A stretch of DNA of 64,000 nt from Thiocystis violacea (lineage in GTDB: Bacteria; Pseudomonadota; Gammaproteobacteria; Chromatiales; Chromatiaceae), in contig NZ_NRRF01000018.1 of the NCBI RefSeq assembly GCF_016583565.1, positions 1 through 64,000 of the forward strand. The letters run 5' to 3'. The translations under genes were made by a program, and so were the position numbers. The notes beneath the pieces were generated by a model. The model did no database searches and was not told the origin of the DNA. It saw only the letters and a list, made by a program, of their open reading frames with translations. Positions 42,599 to 52,918 of the stretch are shown one piece after another. Position 1 is the stretch's first letter. Each line of letters opens with the position of its first letter.

Positions 42599-43285
42599 AT
42601 GGCTACCATACTTGTCGTCGACGATGAACCGGATATCCGCGAAGTGATGCGCTTCGCCCTGGAGAACGCCGAGTTCCGCGTAACCGAGGCCGGACACGCC
42701 GACGATGCCCGCAAGCTCCTCAGTCAGGAGAGCCCCGACCTCATTCTGCTGGACTGGATGCTGCCGGGGCGCTCCGGTCTGGAGCTGGCACAGCAGCTCA
42801 AGCAGAACCCCAAGACCAAGGCGGTGCCCATCATCATGGTCAGCGCCCGCGGCGAAGAGGAAGACCGCGTCAAGGGTCTGGACACGGGCGCGGACGACTA
42901 CATCGCCAAGCCCTTCTCCCCGCGTGAGATGGTCGCCCGGGTCAAGGCCGTGCTGAGACGCAGCCAGCCCGACGAGCCCGCCGACGAGATCGAGATCGGC
43001 GGCCTGCGCATCGACCACGTCAGCCATCGCGTCACGGCGGACGCCAAGGCCGTGGAGGTGGCGCCAACCGAGTACCGGCTGCTGCACTTCTTCATGACCC
43101 ATGCCGACCGCGCCTTCAGCCGCTCGCAGCTGCTCGACCAGGTGTGGGGCGATCAGGTCTATGTCGAGGAACGCACCGTCGACGTCCACGTCCGGCGCCT
43201 GCGCAAGGCCCTGGAGCAGACGGGTCACGATCGCCTGCTGCAGACGGTGCGCGGCGTCGGCTACCGCTTCTCGGAAAAGACCTGA
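42599..43285 (+). CDS. phoB: Phosphate regulon response regulator
   Basis: 228 residues. The receiver domain has the acidic pair DDE at 8-10, phosphoacceptor Asp52 (LILLDWMLPG) and Lys in DDYIAKPFSPREM. The OmpR/PhoB winged helix covers about 130-225, ending VRRLRKALEQTGHDRLLQTV and GVGYRFSE. It activates phosphate-starvation genes as a dimer on Pho boxes. The ATG at 42599 fits the family start MATILVVDDE. The phoR-like gene begins five bases after the stop. No pst transport genes lie nearby. Confidence 0.93.
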   Translation: MATILVVDDEPDIREVMRFALENAEFRVTEAGHADDARKLLSQESPDLILLDWMLPGRSGLELAQQLKQNPKTKAVPIIMVSARGEEEDRVKGLDTGADDYIAKPFSPREMVARVKAVLRRSQPDEPADEIEIGGLRIDHVSHRVTADAKAVEVAPTEYRLLHFFMTHADRAFSRSQLLDQVWGDQVYVEERTVDVHVRRLRKALEQTGHDRLLQTVRGVGYRFSEKT

Positions 43286-43290
43286 CCGAC

Positions 43291-44646
43291 TTGGGTGCCA
43301 GGGACGCCAGCCAGGGGAACGCCTTTCGGCACGCCCTCGCCTTCGATCTCAGCCTCGTCCTGCTGCCACTGGCAGCGAGCGTTCTGCTCGTGCTCTTGGG
43401 TGCGGGCGCGGCTTGGGTCTTGCCCCTTGCACTCCTGCCCTCCGCCGGGCGCAGCCTCTACCACCTGATCAAGCTCGCCCTCCTGATCCGGCGCCAGCAT
43501 CGGCTCGCCCCACCCTTTCCGCGCGGACTCTGGGGCGACATCTATCGCAGTCTCGCCCGCTACCAGCAACGCGGACGCAAGAGCCGCAAGCGCCAGATCC
43601 GCTTCACCAGGCGCTTCCGGGAGGCCGCCAATGCCGTGCCCGATGCCTTGGTGATCCTCGACAAGCAGCACCGGATCGACTGGGCCAATCCCGCCGCCGC
43701 CAGGCTCATGAACATCCGCTGGCCCGAGGACGATGCGCGCCCCCTGACGGATATCCTGACCAACCCGGGCCTCGGCGAGCTGATCCATGACGGCGAATAC
43801 ATGCGTCCGATGGACATGGCGCCCGAGCACAATCGCGCCATCATGCTCTCGCTGCGCATCACGCCCTTCGGGGAGCGCAAGCGTCAACGCCTGGTGGTGG
43901 GGCGTGACATCACCAAGATCTACCACCTCAACATGATCCGGCGCGACTTCGTCGCCAACGCCTCGCACGAGCTGCGGACCCCCCTGACAGTGATCGCTGG
44001 CTTCATCGAGTCGCTGCAGGACGCCCCCGTCACCCCGGCGGGCCATCGCCGCCCGCTCATGCTCATGCGCAATCAGACCGATCGGATGTGCTCCATCATC
44101 GAAGATCTGCTGACACTCTCGCGGCTGGAGATGAACGACAGCCCGGACGAGCAGGAATCCGTGGACGTGCCGGACGAGATCCACCTGCTCCTGCAGGAGG
44201 CGCAGGCACTCAGCGATGGCCGCCATCGCCTCGAGAGCCGCGTCGATGAGGATCTACTGCTCCTTGGCAGTCAACCGGAGCTGCGCAGTATTCTGTCGAA
44301 CCTCGTCTTCAACGCCGTCAAACACACCCCCGAGGGGACACGCATCCAGATCATCTGGTGTCAGGATGGCGTGGGACCGAGATTCACCGTCGAGGACGAT
44401 GGCCCTGGCATCGCGCCGGAGCACCTACCCCGGTTGACGGAACGCTTCTACCGCGTGGATCGGGCCAGATCGCGCGAATCGGGCGGGACGGGGCTCGGGC
44501 TCGCCATCGTCAAGCATGCCCTGAACCGGCATGAGGGCAGGCTGAGCATTTCGAGCGAGATCGGCCACGGATCCATCTTCTCCTGCCGCTTCCCGAAGCA
44601 CCGCGCACTCGCTCGGCGCGAGGTGGATGTCTCGGCGATGGGATGA
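43291..44646 (+). CDS. phoR: Phosphate regulon sensor histidine kinase (TTG start)
   Basis: 451 residues from a TTG start; no ATG lies near the expected N-terminus. Two membrane helices at about 17-50, a charged linker, a PAS domain at about 108-210, then the HisKA domain with His226 (NASHELRTPLTV). The ATP-binding domain has the N box (NLVFNAVKHTPEGT), DDGPGIAPEH and [14 protein letters not shown]. The arrangement is that of PhoR, which senses phosphate through the Pst/PhoU complex rather than by its own periplasmic domain. Start choice is less certain than identity. A strong terminator follows. Confidence 0.92.
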   Translation: MGARDASQGNAFRHALAFDLSLVLLPLAASVLLVLLGAGAAWVLPLALLPSAGRSLYHLIKLALLIRRQHRLAPPFPRGLWGDIYRSLARYQQRGRKSRKRQIRFTRRFREAANAVPDALVILDKQHRIDWANPAAARLMNIRWPEDDARPLTDILTNPGLGELIHDGEYMRPMDMAPEHNRAIMLSLRITPFGERKRQRLVVGRDITKIYHLNMIRRDFVANASHELRTPLTVIAGFIESLQDAPVTPAGHRRPLMLMRNQTDRMCSIIEDLLTLSRLEMNDSPDEQESVDVPDEIHLLLQEAQALSDGRHRLESRVDEDLLLLGSQPELRSILSNLVFNAVKHTPEGTRIQIIWCQDGVGPRFTVEDDGPGIAPEHLPRLTERFYRVDRARSRESGGTGLGLAIVKHALNRHEGRLSISSEIGHGSIFSCRFPKHRALARREVDVSAMG

Positions 44647-44664
44647 GTCGTCTGGAAGAATCGG

Positions 44665-44687
44665 GTGACACCGCCGAAGGGTGCCAC
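44665..44687. repeat. Palindrome of the dispersed TGACACCGC family, diverged copy 4
   Basis: GTGACACC / GGTGCCAC pairs over eight bases with one G-T type mismatch and a seven-base loop. Lies just before the phoR-ilvC terminator, again between convergent genes. Confidence 0.45.
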
Positions 44688-44694
44688 GACAAAC

Positions 44695-44726
44695 GCAAAA
44701 GCCGCACCCAAGGGTGCGGCTTTTGC
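44695..44726. terminator. Bidirectional Rho-independent terminator between phoR and ilvC
   Basis: A perfect 15-bp inverted repeat, GCAAAAGCCGCACCC / GGGTGCGGCTTTTGC, with two central bases. The stem is GC-rich inside with A- and T-runs at its ends, so it can stop transcription from both sides. Confidence 0.9.
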
Positions 44727-44773
44727 TTAGGCCACTTTCGCGCCGCCAGTGGCGGCAGGCTTCAGCAGCTGGA

Positions 44774-45898
<1,125 letters not shown>

Positions 45899-46390
45899 TT
45901 AGAGAGAGAGCCCTTTCTCGCCGCGCGCGATGCCCGTTGGGCCGGAGCGGACGACCTCAATGATCAGACCTTCGGGAACGGCGTCGATGAAGGCATCGAG
46001 CTTCTTGGACGCCCCGGTCAGCTCGACGACATAGCTGGTGTCCGTCACGTCGATGATCTTGGCGCGGAAGATCTCGGTCAGGCGCTTGAGCTCCTCGCGG
46101 TCCTGCCGTTCGGCGCGCACCTTGACCATCATCATCTCGCGCTCGATATGCGGCCCCTCGGAGAGGTCGAGGAGCTTCACAGTATCGATCAGCTTGTTGA
46201 GCTGTTTCTTGATCTGCTCGACAACCTCGTCGTTCCCGGTCGTGACCAGGGTCATGCGCGACAGGGTCGGGTCGTCCGTCGGGGCGACGGTCAATGATTC
46301 GATGTTGTAGCCACGGGCCGAGAAGAGGCCGGCAACGCGCGACAGGGCGCCGGCTTCGTTCTCCAGCAACACGGCGATGATATGTCTCAT
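45899..46390 (-). CDS. ilvH: Acetolactate synthase small subunit
   Basis: 163 residues. The N-terminal ACT domain is clear (RHIIAVLLENEAGALSRVAG, GYNIESLTVAPTDD), followed by the C-terminal ALS small-subunit domain (EIFRAKIIDVTDTSYVVELTG). It stimulates the catalytic subunit and confers valine feedback inhibition. It begins 41 bases after the catalytic subunit gene and precedes ilvC, the common ilvIHC order. Confidence 0.95.
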   Translation of the reverse strand: MRHIIAVLLENEAGALSRVAGLFSARGYNIESLTVAPTDDPTLSRMTLVTTGNDEVVEQIKKQLNKLIDTVKLLDLSEGPHIEREMMMVKVRAERQDREELKRLTEIFRAKIIDVTDTSYVVELTGASKKLDAFIDAVPEGLIIEVVRSGPTGIARGEKGLSL

Positions 46391-46431
46391 GGGCGGATCT
46401 CGTGTCGATTCTGATCGTTACTACCGAGGAA

Positions 46432-48210
46432 TCAGGCCAATTCCCGGTCTGAGTGGCTTGGCGAGAGCTGCATCTCGTGATGCCCTTTACCGGCCACGAT
46501 CATCGGGTAGACGTTCTCGGTCGGGTCGACGATGACGTCCATGAAGACGAAGCGGTCCTTCATGGCGAAGGCCTCGCGCATGGCGTCTTCGAGGTCTTCG
46601 GGCCGCTCGATCCGCATGCCAACGTGCCCAAAACTCTCGGAAAGCTTCACGAAGTCCGGGAGCGCATCGACATAGGAGTGCGAATACCGGCTCTCGTAGA
46701 AGAGCTCCTGCCACTGCCTCACCATTCCCATGTAGCCGTTGTTCAGCAGCAGCACCTTGATCGGCAGCTGGTACTGCTGACAGGTCGCCAGCTCCTGGAT
46801 GCACATGAGGATGCTGGCATCCCCCGTGATGCAGGCGACCTGTGCCTCCGGAAAGGCCAGTTGGGCACCCATGGCCGCCGGCAGACCATAGCCCATGGTG
46901 CCGAGACCGCCCGAATTGATCCAGCGGCGCGGCTTGTCGAACGGATAGAACTGGGCCGCGAACATCTGGTGCTGGCCCACGTCCGATGCGAGATAGAGCT
47001 CCCCATTCGTGACCTTATAGAGCGTCTCGACCGCGTACTGCGGTTTGATCGCGGGGCCAGAGCCGTCGTACTTGAGGCAGTTGACGGCGCGCCATTCGGC
47101 GATCTTGGCCCACCACTGCGCCACCGGCGGCTCGCTCGACTTGGACGCGCGCTCTTGATAGAGCCGCAGCAGGTCGGCAAGCACACTGGCGACCTGGCCG
47201 ACGATGGGGACATCCACCTTGACGTTCTTGGCGATCGAGGCGGGATCCACATCGATGTGAATGATCTGGGCATGCGGGCAGAAGTGCTCGATCTTGCCCG
47301 TCACGCGATCGTCGAAGCGCGCACCCACGGCGATGAGCACGTCGGTCTCGTGCATCGCCATGTTGGCCTCGTAGGTCCCGTGCATGCCGAGCATGCCGAG
47401 GAACTGCGGATCCGTCATCGGGACGGCGCCCAGTCCCATGAGGGTACTGGTGATCGGAAAACCGGTCGCATGCACCAGCTCGGTCAGCTGGGCCGAGCCC
47501 TCGCCGAGCACCACGCCACCGCCGGTGTAGAAGACCGGACGCTTGGCCGCGAGCATGAGATCCACGGCCTTCTTAATCTGCCCCAGGTGTCCCTTTTCCA
47601 CCGGATTGTAGGAGCGCATCCGGATCTCGCGCGGATAGACGTAGGGAATCTTGATATTGGGATCCGTCACATCCTTGGGGATGTCGACCACGACAGGCCC
47701 CGGTCGCCCGGTCATGGCGATGAAGAAGGCCTTGCGGATGGTCACCGCAAGATCCTTGACGTCCTTGACCAGGAAATTGTGCTTCACGCAGGGACGGGTG
47801 ATGCCAACGGTGTCGACCTCCTGAAAGGCATCGCTGCCAATAAAGGGCGTCGGCACCTGCCCGGTGAGCACCACCATGGGGATGGAATCCATGTAGGCGG
47901 TCGCGATGCCAGTCACCGCGTTGGTCGCGCCCGGGCCAGAGGTGACGAGACAGACACCGCACTTGCCGGTTGCGCGTGCGTAGCCGTCCGCCGCGTGCGC
48001 GGCGGCCTGCTCATGGCGGACCAGGATGTGTTTGAGCGCCCCGCGTTTGAAGAGGGCGTCGTAGATGTGCAGGACCGCCCCGCCCGGATACCCGAAGACG
48101 TACTCGACGCCCTCGTCGATCAGGGCCTGGATGACGATCTCCGCCCCGCTCAGCTCCACGCCAGCCTCGCTCATGCCAGCCTCGTCCGGTTGCGCGTCAG
48201 TCAGTGCCAC
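46432..48210 (-). CDS. ilvI: Acetolactate synthase large (catalytic) subunit
   Basis: 592 residues, thiamin-diphosphate enzyme. Catalytic Glu67 is in VRHEQAAAHAADGYARATG; the ThDP/Mg motif spans 463-491 and starts GDAS where most relatives have GDGS or GDAC, ending LLLNNGYMG. The FAD-binding middle domain is present (GARFDDRVTGK). It makes acetolactate or acetohydroxybutyrate from pyruvate. A GTG at 48210 has GGAGGT nine bases upstream; an ATG at 48174 with a weaker site is the alternative. A candidate promoter lies about 180 bases upstream. Confidence 0.95.
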   Translation of the reverse strand: MALTDAQPDEAGMSEAGVELSGAEIVIQALIDEGVEYVFGYPGGAVLHIYDALFKRGALKHILVRHEQAAAHAADGYARATGKCGVCLVTSGPGATNAVTGIATAYMDSIPMVVLTGQVPTPFIGSDAFQEVDTVGITRPCVKHNFLVKDVKDLAVTIRKAFFIAMTGRPGPVVVDIPKDVTDPNIKIPYVYPREIRMRSYNPVEKGHLGQIKKAVDLMLAAKRPVFYTGGGVVLGEGSAQLTELVHATGFPITSTLMGLGAVPMTDPQFLGMLGMHGTYEANMAMHETDVLIAVGARFDDRVTGKIEHFCPHAQIIHIDVDPASIAKNVKVDVPIVGQVASVLADLLRLYQERASKSSEPPVAQWWAKIAEWRAVNCLKYDGSGPAIKPQYAVETLYKVTNGELYLASDVGQHQMFAAQFYPFDKPRRWINSGGLGTMGYGLPAAMGAQLAFPEAQVACITGDASILMCIQELATCQQYQLPIKVLLLNNGYMGMVRQWQELFYESRYSHSYVDALPDFVKLSESFGHVGMRIERPEDLEDAMREAFAMKDRFVFMDVIVDPTENVYPMIVAGKGHHEMQLSPSHSDRELA

Positions 48211-48599
48211 CTTAAGCGACCTCCGATCGCCCCGCCCCGTCGACGGCGAGGGCCAGGGATCCTGCGCACGGCAAGCGCCGCGCTACCCCTGGCTCACGCC
48301 ACACGCAAGACCTGCAACGCCAGTCGCGGCGCAGGTGGTTGCGATGCCCTCGGGAGAGGGACGTTGAAAACGTTGAAAAAGAGATTGACGTTACAAGGAT
48401 CGCAGGCAGCGGTCAAGCAATAGCGGCAGTCGCCGGCGCATTCGGCCTCAGCCGAGGACCTTCAGACCTCACGCGGGGCGTTCGGCGGGGCCGCGTCTCG
48501 GCCGAGGACGGATCCGGGGGGAGATGGCTGGATGGGCGCGATCCGATCGGATCGACGCGCGGCCTTGGGAGCGCCCCAAGCACCGCCATCCGAGCGGCA
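48211..48599. other. 389-base gap between the PilZ gene and ilvI (same strand)
   Basis: No gene seen. Close to the PilZ stop a hairpin CTTGGG / CCCAAG (48564-48580) may end that transcript. A candidate ilv promoter lies at 48388-48416. I looked for a leader peptide rich in branched-chain codons with an attenuator and found no convincing one. Confidence 0.55.
48388..48416 (-). promoter_or_regulatory. Candidate promoter of ilvIHC
   Basis: On the minus strand TTGACC (48416-48411, five of six matches) and TAACGT (48393-48388, three matches) are exactly 17 bases apart. The local sequence is less GC-rich. The predicted leader before ilvI is about 170 bases. Confidence 0.45.
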
Positions 48600-49661
48600 T
48601 CAGATGCGGCCACCTTTCAGCACGCTCTTGCGGGTCGGGGACATGCCGTAGGCCTCGTCATGGACGTTCTGCAGAAGCTCGAGCTCGACCCAGGCCTCTG
48701 TCGGCCAACCACCAGGCTGACCCTGATCACCGAGGACCAGATCGCGGAACATGATCTCGAAGGACTCCGGATCGCCCCAGCCGGCGATCAGGCGGGTGAG
48801 CGCATCCGGGAAGTCCATCTCGAGCGAGGAGAGGTCGCCGCCGCGCACCGCCTGCCGCGCCACGTCGGCCTTGGTTGGCTTGGCCAAGGGCACGGAGCGC
48901 AGCCAATCCGGACGCTCGTGCGAGTGTCCCGAATCGGAGCTGCTCTCCGGAAGCTGATCCAGCAGGAGCTTCACGAAGGATCTGACCGCCTTCCTCGGGT
49001 GCTCGAACTCCAGCACCAGGGTGTAGAGATTGGTCCAGTCGAACCCCTTGGAGCGCGACTGCCGGACCTCGACGACGCGGGCGCGCAGCCGGATACCGGG
49101 AAGATCGCGCGTCCCCGTGATGGAGAGACTGATGCTCTGATTGGCCTCGTAGGCATCGAAGACGGTCACCGTATGCCGACCCTTGGCGATCTGGCGCAGC
49201 ATATGGCGCAGCTCGTCGGCATCGTTCACCGTGACCTCCAGCTCCCTGACGAGGCCGTTCTCCTCGTCGAACTCGACCATCTCGTTGCATGCGCTCAGCA
49301 TCTTGAGCAAGCGCTCCAGCCTGGATTGGCTGCGCGGTGAGAGACTGATGAAGCGCACGGCGATGAGGTAGTCGCCACTCTGCAGGGGCCGGGCCCGCAG
49401 CAGCTGAGCGTGGGCGGTGATCTTCTCGTCGCGTTTCCAGGGCAACGTAATCTTCAGCGGACCCGCCTGCTTGGGAAGCGGCTCGGAAATGAGCAGCAAG
49501 GCCCCGCCCCAGGAAATGTCCTGGTTGATCGCCGTGATCGGCTCCTCCCGCCCGGGGAAGGTGACCTGCACGGGGATGCGCACGTCGACCCGAATCTGCG
49601 TGCGACGATCCCGAGGGGTCGGCGATTCAAGCTGTGGCTGCAACTGATTCATGGCAAACAT
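48600..49661 (-). CDS. PilZ-domain protein
   Basis: 353 residues, soluble. The PilZ domain at about 15-115 carries both c-di-GMP-binding motifs: Arg-rich RRTQIR at 19-24 and DISWGG at about 48-53. The remaining 230 residues form no domain that I recognise; they contain a helical start (SRLERLLKMLSACNEMVEF) and a beta-rich middle part. It is a probable c-di-GMP effector and the only binding-type receptor seen here. The start may be this ATG or another ATG three codons later. It is divergent from proS. Confidence 0.85.
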   Translation of the reverse strand: MFAMNQLQPQLESPTPRDRRTQIRVDVRIPVQVTFPGREEPITAINQDISWGGALLLISEPLPKQAGPLKITLPWKRDEKITAHAQLLRARPLQSGDYLIAVRFISLSPRSQSRLERLLKMLSACNEMVEFDEENGLVRELEVTVNDADELRHMLRQIAKGRHTVTVFDAYEANQSISLSITGTRDLPGIRLRARVVEVRQSRSKGFDWTNLYTLVLEFEHPRKAVRSFVKLLLDQLPESSSDSGHSHERPDWLRSVPLAKPTKADVARQAVRGGDLSSLEMDFPDALTRLIAGWGDPESFEIMFRDLVLGDQGQPGGWPTEAWVELELLQNVHDEAYGMSPTRKSVLKGGRI

Positions 49662-49949
49662 ACCCTATAGCCTGTCGGCAAAGCTCCCTAGAGGATACTG
49701 ACGTGCCGCGCGGCGCGAGAAACGTCGGTACCTTGGCAAGCCTTGAATTGTCGGGCATTGGCAATTGAAAAGAATCCCACTTTGGTCCGAAACCAAACAC
49801 AGACCCGCGCCGCTGGTCAGGCAACGGCACCATCCGATGACAGTTCCAAGAGTTTACCCGACGCGCGGACCGAATTCTGAGACGCAGAAGTTGTTTCTGC
49901 GCGCGAGGACCAATAGACTCCCGCGCTTTATCCGACCGAAGGCGATTTG

Positions 49950-51668
49950 ATGCGCACCTCTGAGTTCCCCCTCCAGACCGTCAAGGAGACACCCGCCGAC
50001 GCCGAGATCGCCAGTCACCGGCTGATGCTGCGTGCGGGCATGATCCGCAAACTGGCCGCCGGTCTCTACACCTGGTTGCCGCTGGGATTGAGGGTGCTGC
50101 GCAAGGTCGAGCGGATCGTGCGGGAGGAGATGGACCGCGCCGGCGCGCTTGAGGTCGCCATGCCGGCCGTGCAGCCGGCCGAACTCTGGCAGGAGTCGGG
50201 GCGCTGGGATCAATACGGGCCAGAGCTGCTGCGTCTGCGCGACCGCCACCAACGCGACTTCTGCTTCGGCCCGACGCACGAGGAGATCATCACCGACCTC
50301 GCGCGCAACGAGCTGAAGAGCTACAAGCAGCTCCCGATCAATTTCTACCAGATTCAGACCAAGTTCCGCGACGAAATCCGCCCGCGTTTCGGCGTGATGC
50401 GCGCGCGTGAGTTCCTGATGAAGGACGCCTACTCCTTCCATCTGGACGATGCCTCGCTGGCCGCCACCTACCAGCAGATGCACGACACCTACTGCCGCAT
50501 CTTTTCGCGCTGCGGACTCGACTTCCGTCCGGTGCAGGCGGACACGGGCAGCATCGGCGGCAACGCCTCGCATGAGTTCCACGTCCTCGCCACCTCCGGC
50601 GAGGATGCCATCGCCTTCTCGACCGAGAGCGACTATGCGGCGAACGTCGAGCTGGCCGAGGCCGTCGCCGCGACCGACACCCTCCCGCCGCCGCGGCAGG
50701 AGGCCCGCCTGGTCGACACGCCCAAGGCCAGGACCATTGCCGATCTGGTCGAGCAGTTCGACCAGCCCGTCGAGCACACGGTCAAGACCCTGGTCGTCGC
50801 GGCCTCCGACGCGGTCGAGGCCGACCTCGTCGCGCTACTGATCCGCGGCGACCATGAGCTGAACGCGGTCAAGGCCGAGAAGCTGCCGCAGGTCGCGATC
50901 CCGCTGCGCATGGCGAGCGAGGAAGAGATCCGCGCCGCCGTCGGCGCCGGCCCCGGCTCGCTCGGCCCCAAGGAGCTGGCCATCCCCTGCATCGTCGACC
51001 GCGCCGTCGCCGTCACCGCCGATTTCAGCGCCGGCGCCAACCAGGACGGCAGGCACTGGTTCGGTCTCAACTGGGGGCGCGATCTACCGCTGCCCGAGGT
51101 CGCCGACCTGCGCAATGTCGTCGAAGGCGACCCGAGCCCGGACGGCAAGGGCGCAATCACCATCGCCCGAGGGATCGAGGTCGGTCACATCTTCCAGCTC
51201 GGGCGCAAATACAGCGCGGCGATGAAGACCACCGTGCTGGGCGAGGACGGCAAGGCCACCACGCTGACCATGGGTTGCTACGGCATTGGCGTCTCGCGCG
51301 TCGTCGCGGCGGCCATCGAGCAGCACCACGACGACCGCGGCATCTGCTGGCCGGCGCCCATTGCCCCCTTTGAAGTCGCCCTGCTGCCGATGAAGCTCGG
51401 CAAGTCCTATCGCGTGCGCGAGGCGACCGAGCAGCTCTACGCCGACCTGCGGGCGGCAGGCATCGAAGTCCTGCTCGACGACCGCGACGCCCGCCCCGGC
51501 TTCATGTTCGCCGACATGGAGCTGATCGGCATCCCGCACCGGATCGTCGTCGGCGACAAGGGTCTGGATGACGGACAGGTCGAGTACAAGGGCCGCACGG
51601 ACGCGGAGATGCAGCTCATCCCCATCTCCGAGATCGTCGGCTTCGTTCGGGATCGTCTCTCGGCCTAG
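49950..51668 (+). CDS. proS: Prolyl-tRNA synthetase (bacterial type)
   Basis: 572 residues, class II synthetase. Motif 1 to 3 regions are visible: [46 protein letters not shown] (in part) and [13 protein letters not shown]. The editing (INS) domain between motifs 2 and 3 is present (about 225-400), as is the C-terminal anticodon domain ([16 protein letters not shown]). It charges tRNA-Pro and clears Ala-tRNA-Pro. The start is the ATG at 49950, three bases after an in-frame TTG. Confidence 0.96.
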   Translation: MRTSEFPLQTVKETPADAEIASHRLMLRAGMIRKLAAGLYTWLPLGLRVLRKVERIVREEMDRAGALEVAMPAVQPAELWQESGRWDQYGPELLRLRDRHQRDFCFGPTHEEIITDLARNELKSYKQLPINFYQIQTKFRDEIRPRFGVMRAREFLMKDAYSFHLDDASLAATYQQMHDTYCRIFSRCGLDFRPVQADTGSIGGNASHEFHVLATSGEDAIAFSTESDYAANVELAEAVAATDTLPPPRQEARLVDTPKARTIADLVEQFDQPVEHTVKTLVVAASDAVEADLVALLIRGDHELNAVKAEKLPQVAIPLRMASEEEIRAAVGAGPGSLGPKELAIPCIVDRAVAVTADFSAGANQDGRHWFGLNWGRDLPLPEVADLRNVVEGDPSPDGKGAITIARGIEVGHIFQLGRKYSAAMKTTVLGEDGKATTLTMGCYGIGVSRVVAAAIEQHHDDRGICWPAPIAPFEVALLPMKLGKSYRVREATEQLYADLRAAGIEVLLDDRDARPGFMFADMELIGIPHRIVVGDKGLDDGQVEYKGRTDAEMQLIPISEIVGFVRDRLSA

Positions 51669-51887
51669 TCGCCGGAAGCCGCCCCACCACCACTCGGCAG
51701 GATCGACAGGATTCGGCGACGCAATCACAGAATGCCCGCGCTGTTCATCGATCGCGCAAACCCGCGTCGACCGGAGCCCTGTTCGTCCTGCCTCAATCAC
51801 AACCAGGCGGTCGCCCCGTCAGACCCAGGTCACTGCGACGGAACGACCGAGCCCAACTGTTTCCCGTCGAGGAATCCAGGATCACCC

Positions 51888-52403
51888 GTGAATAAAGAAG
51901 CCTCTTTCGATCGCGATGAGCTGTTGGCCTGCGGGGCCGGCGAGATGTTTGGACCTGGGAACGCCCAGTTGCCCGTGCCCAACATGCTGATGATGGATCG
52001 CGTCATCCGGATCGCGAACTTCGGCGGCGCCAATGGCAAGGGCGAGATCCTCGCCGAGCTGGACATCAACCCCGACCTCTGGTTCTTCCAGTGCCACTTC
52101 CCGGGGGATCCGGTCATGCCCGGCTGCCTGGGTCTGGATGCCCTCTGGCAGCTCGTCGGCTTCTATCTGGCGTGGATCGGCAATCCCGGACACGGCCGCG
52201 CCCTTGGCGTCGGCGAGGTCAAATTCACGGGGCAGGTCCTGCCCAGTGCGACCAAGGTGACTTACCACATCGACATCAAGCGCGTCATCTCGCGCAAGCT
52301 GGTGCTCGGCATCGGTGACGGCGTGGTCCAGGTGGACGGGCGAACCATCTATACGGCCAGCGATCTGCGGGTCGGACTCTTCACCTCGACCGAGGGCTTC
52401 TGA
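51888..52403 (+). CDS. fabA: 3-hydroxydecanoyl-ACP dehydratase/isomerase
   Basis: 171 residues from a GTG with AGGA seven bases upstream. The active-site residues fall at the same numbers as in E. coli FabA: His70 ([14 protein letters not shown]) and Asp84 ([12 protein letters not shown]). It dehydrates 3-hydroxydecanoyl-ACP and isomerises the product to the cis-3 isomer, starting unsaturated fatty acid synthesis. The usual partner fabB is not in the window. It lies between proS and holC on the same strand. Confidence 0.96.
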   Translation: MNKEASFDRDELLACGAGEMFGPGNAQLPVPNMLMMDRVIRIANFGGANGKGEILAELDINPDLWFFQCHFPGDPVMPGCLGLDALWQLVGFYLAWIGNPGHGRALGVGEVKFTGQVLPSATKVTYHIDIKRVISRKLVLGIGDGVVQVDGRTIYTASDLRVGLFTSTEGF

Positions 52404-52486
52404 GGGCCGCCGGGCGGGCCGGCAGCCACCAGGCCACAGGCCACGGCGCGGGTGCCCTTCGGACAGCGGAGGCGCGAGACAGCGGC

Positions 52487-52918
52487 ATGACCAAGATCGA
52501 CTTCTACAGCCTTGAGCCCGAGAGCCGCGGCGACCGCTTCCTGCTGACCTGCCGACTGGTCGAGCGGATCCGCGCCAGCGCGCTTCGGATCCTCATCCAC
52601 TGTCCGGACCGCGAGGAGGCGCGCCATCTCGACCGCCTCCTCTGGACCTTTCGCGACGACAGCTTCCTGCCACACGGTCTCGTCGATCAGGTGGATCCGC
52701 ATCTCACGCCCATCCTCATCAGCACAACCGCAGCCCCCGAAACCGAGCGCCAGGTCTTGATCAACCTCGCGCCCCAGGTACCCAGCTTCGTCGCACGTTT
52801 CGAGCGCGTCTGCGACCTCGTCGACCACGACCCCCGTCTGCGCGACGCCGGACGGGAACGCTACCGTCTCTACCGCGAGCAGGGCCACAGCCTGAAACAC
52901 CACCAGATCAGGCTCTAG
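52487..52918 (+). CDS. holC: DNA polymerase III subunit chi
   Basis: 143 residues. The HolC pattern is clear: [27 protein letters not shown] (residues 2-20 and on), [27 protein letters not shown] and [22 protein letters not shown]. Chi links the clamp loader (through psi) to single-stranded-DNA-binding protein. HolC commonly sits next to valS or pepA; neither is here. Its stop shares CTAG with the stop of the convergent kinase gene. Confidence 0.92.
   Translation: MTKIDFYSLEPESRGDRFLLTCRLVERIRASALRILIHCPDREEARHLDRLLWTFRDDSFLPHGLVDQVDPHLTPILISTTAAPETERQVLINLAPQVPSFVARFERVCDLVDHDPRLRDAGRERYRLYREQGHSLKHHQIRL

Noticed and set aside
48211..48400. Attenuator leader peptide for the ilv operon
   Set aside because: No short frame rich in Ile, Leu or Val codons followed by competing hairpins could be identified.
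46453..48423. 656-codon open frame antisense to the acetolactate synthase gene
   Set aside because: Shadow frame; the real gene has complete thiamin-diphosphate enzyme motifs.
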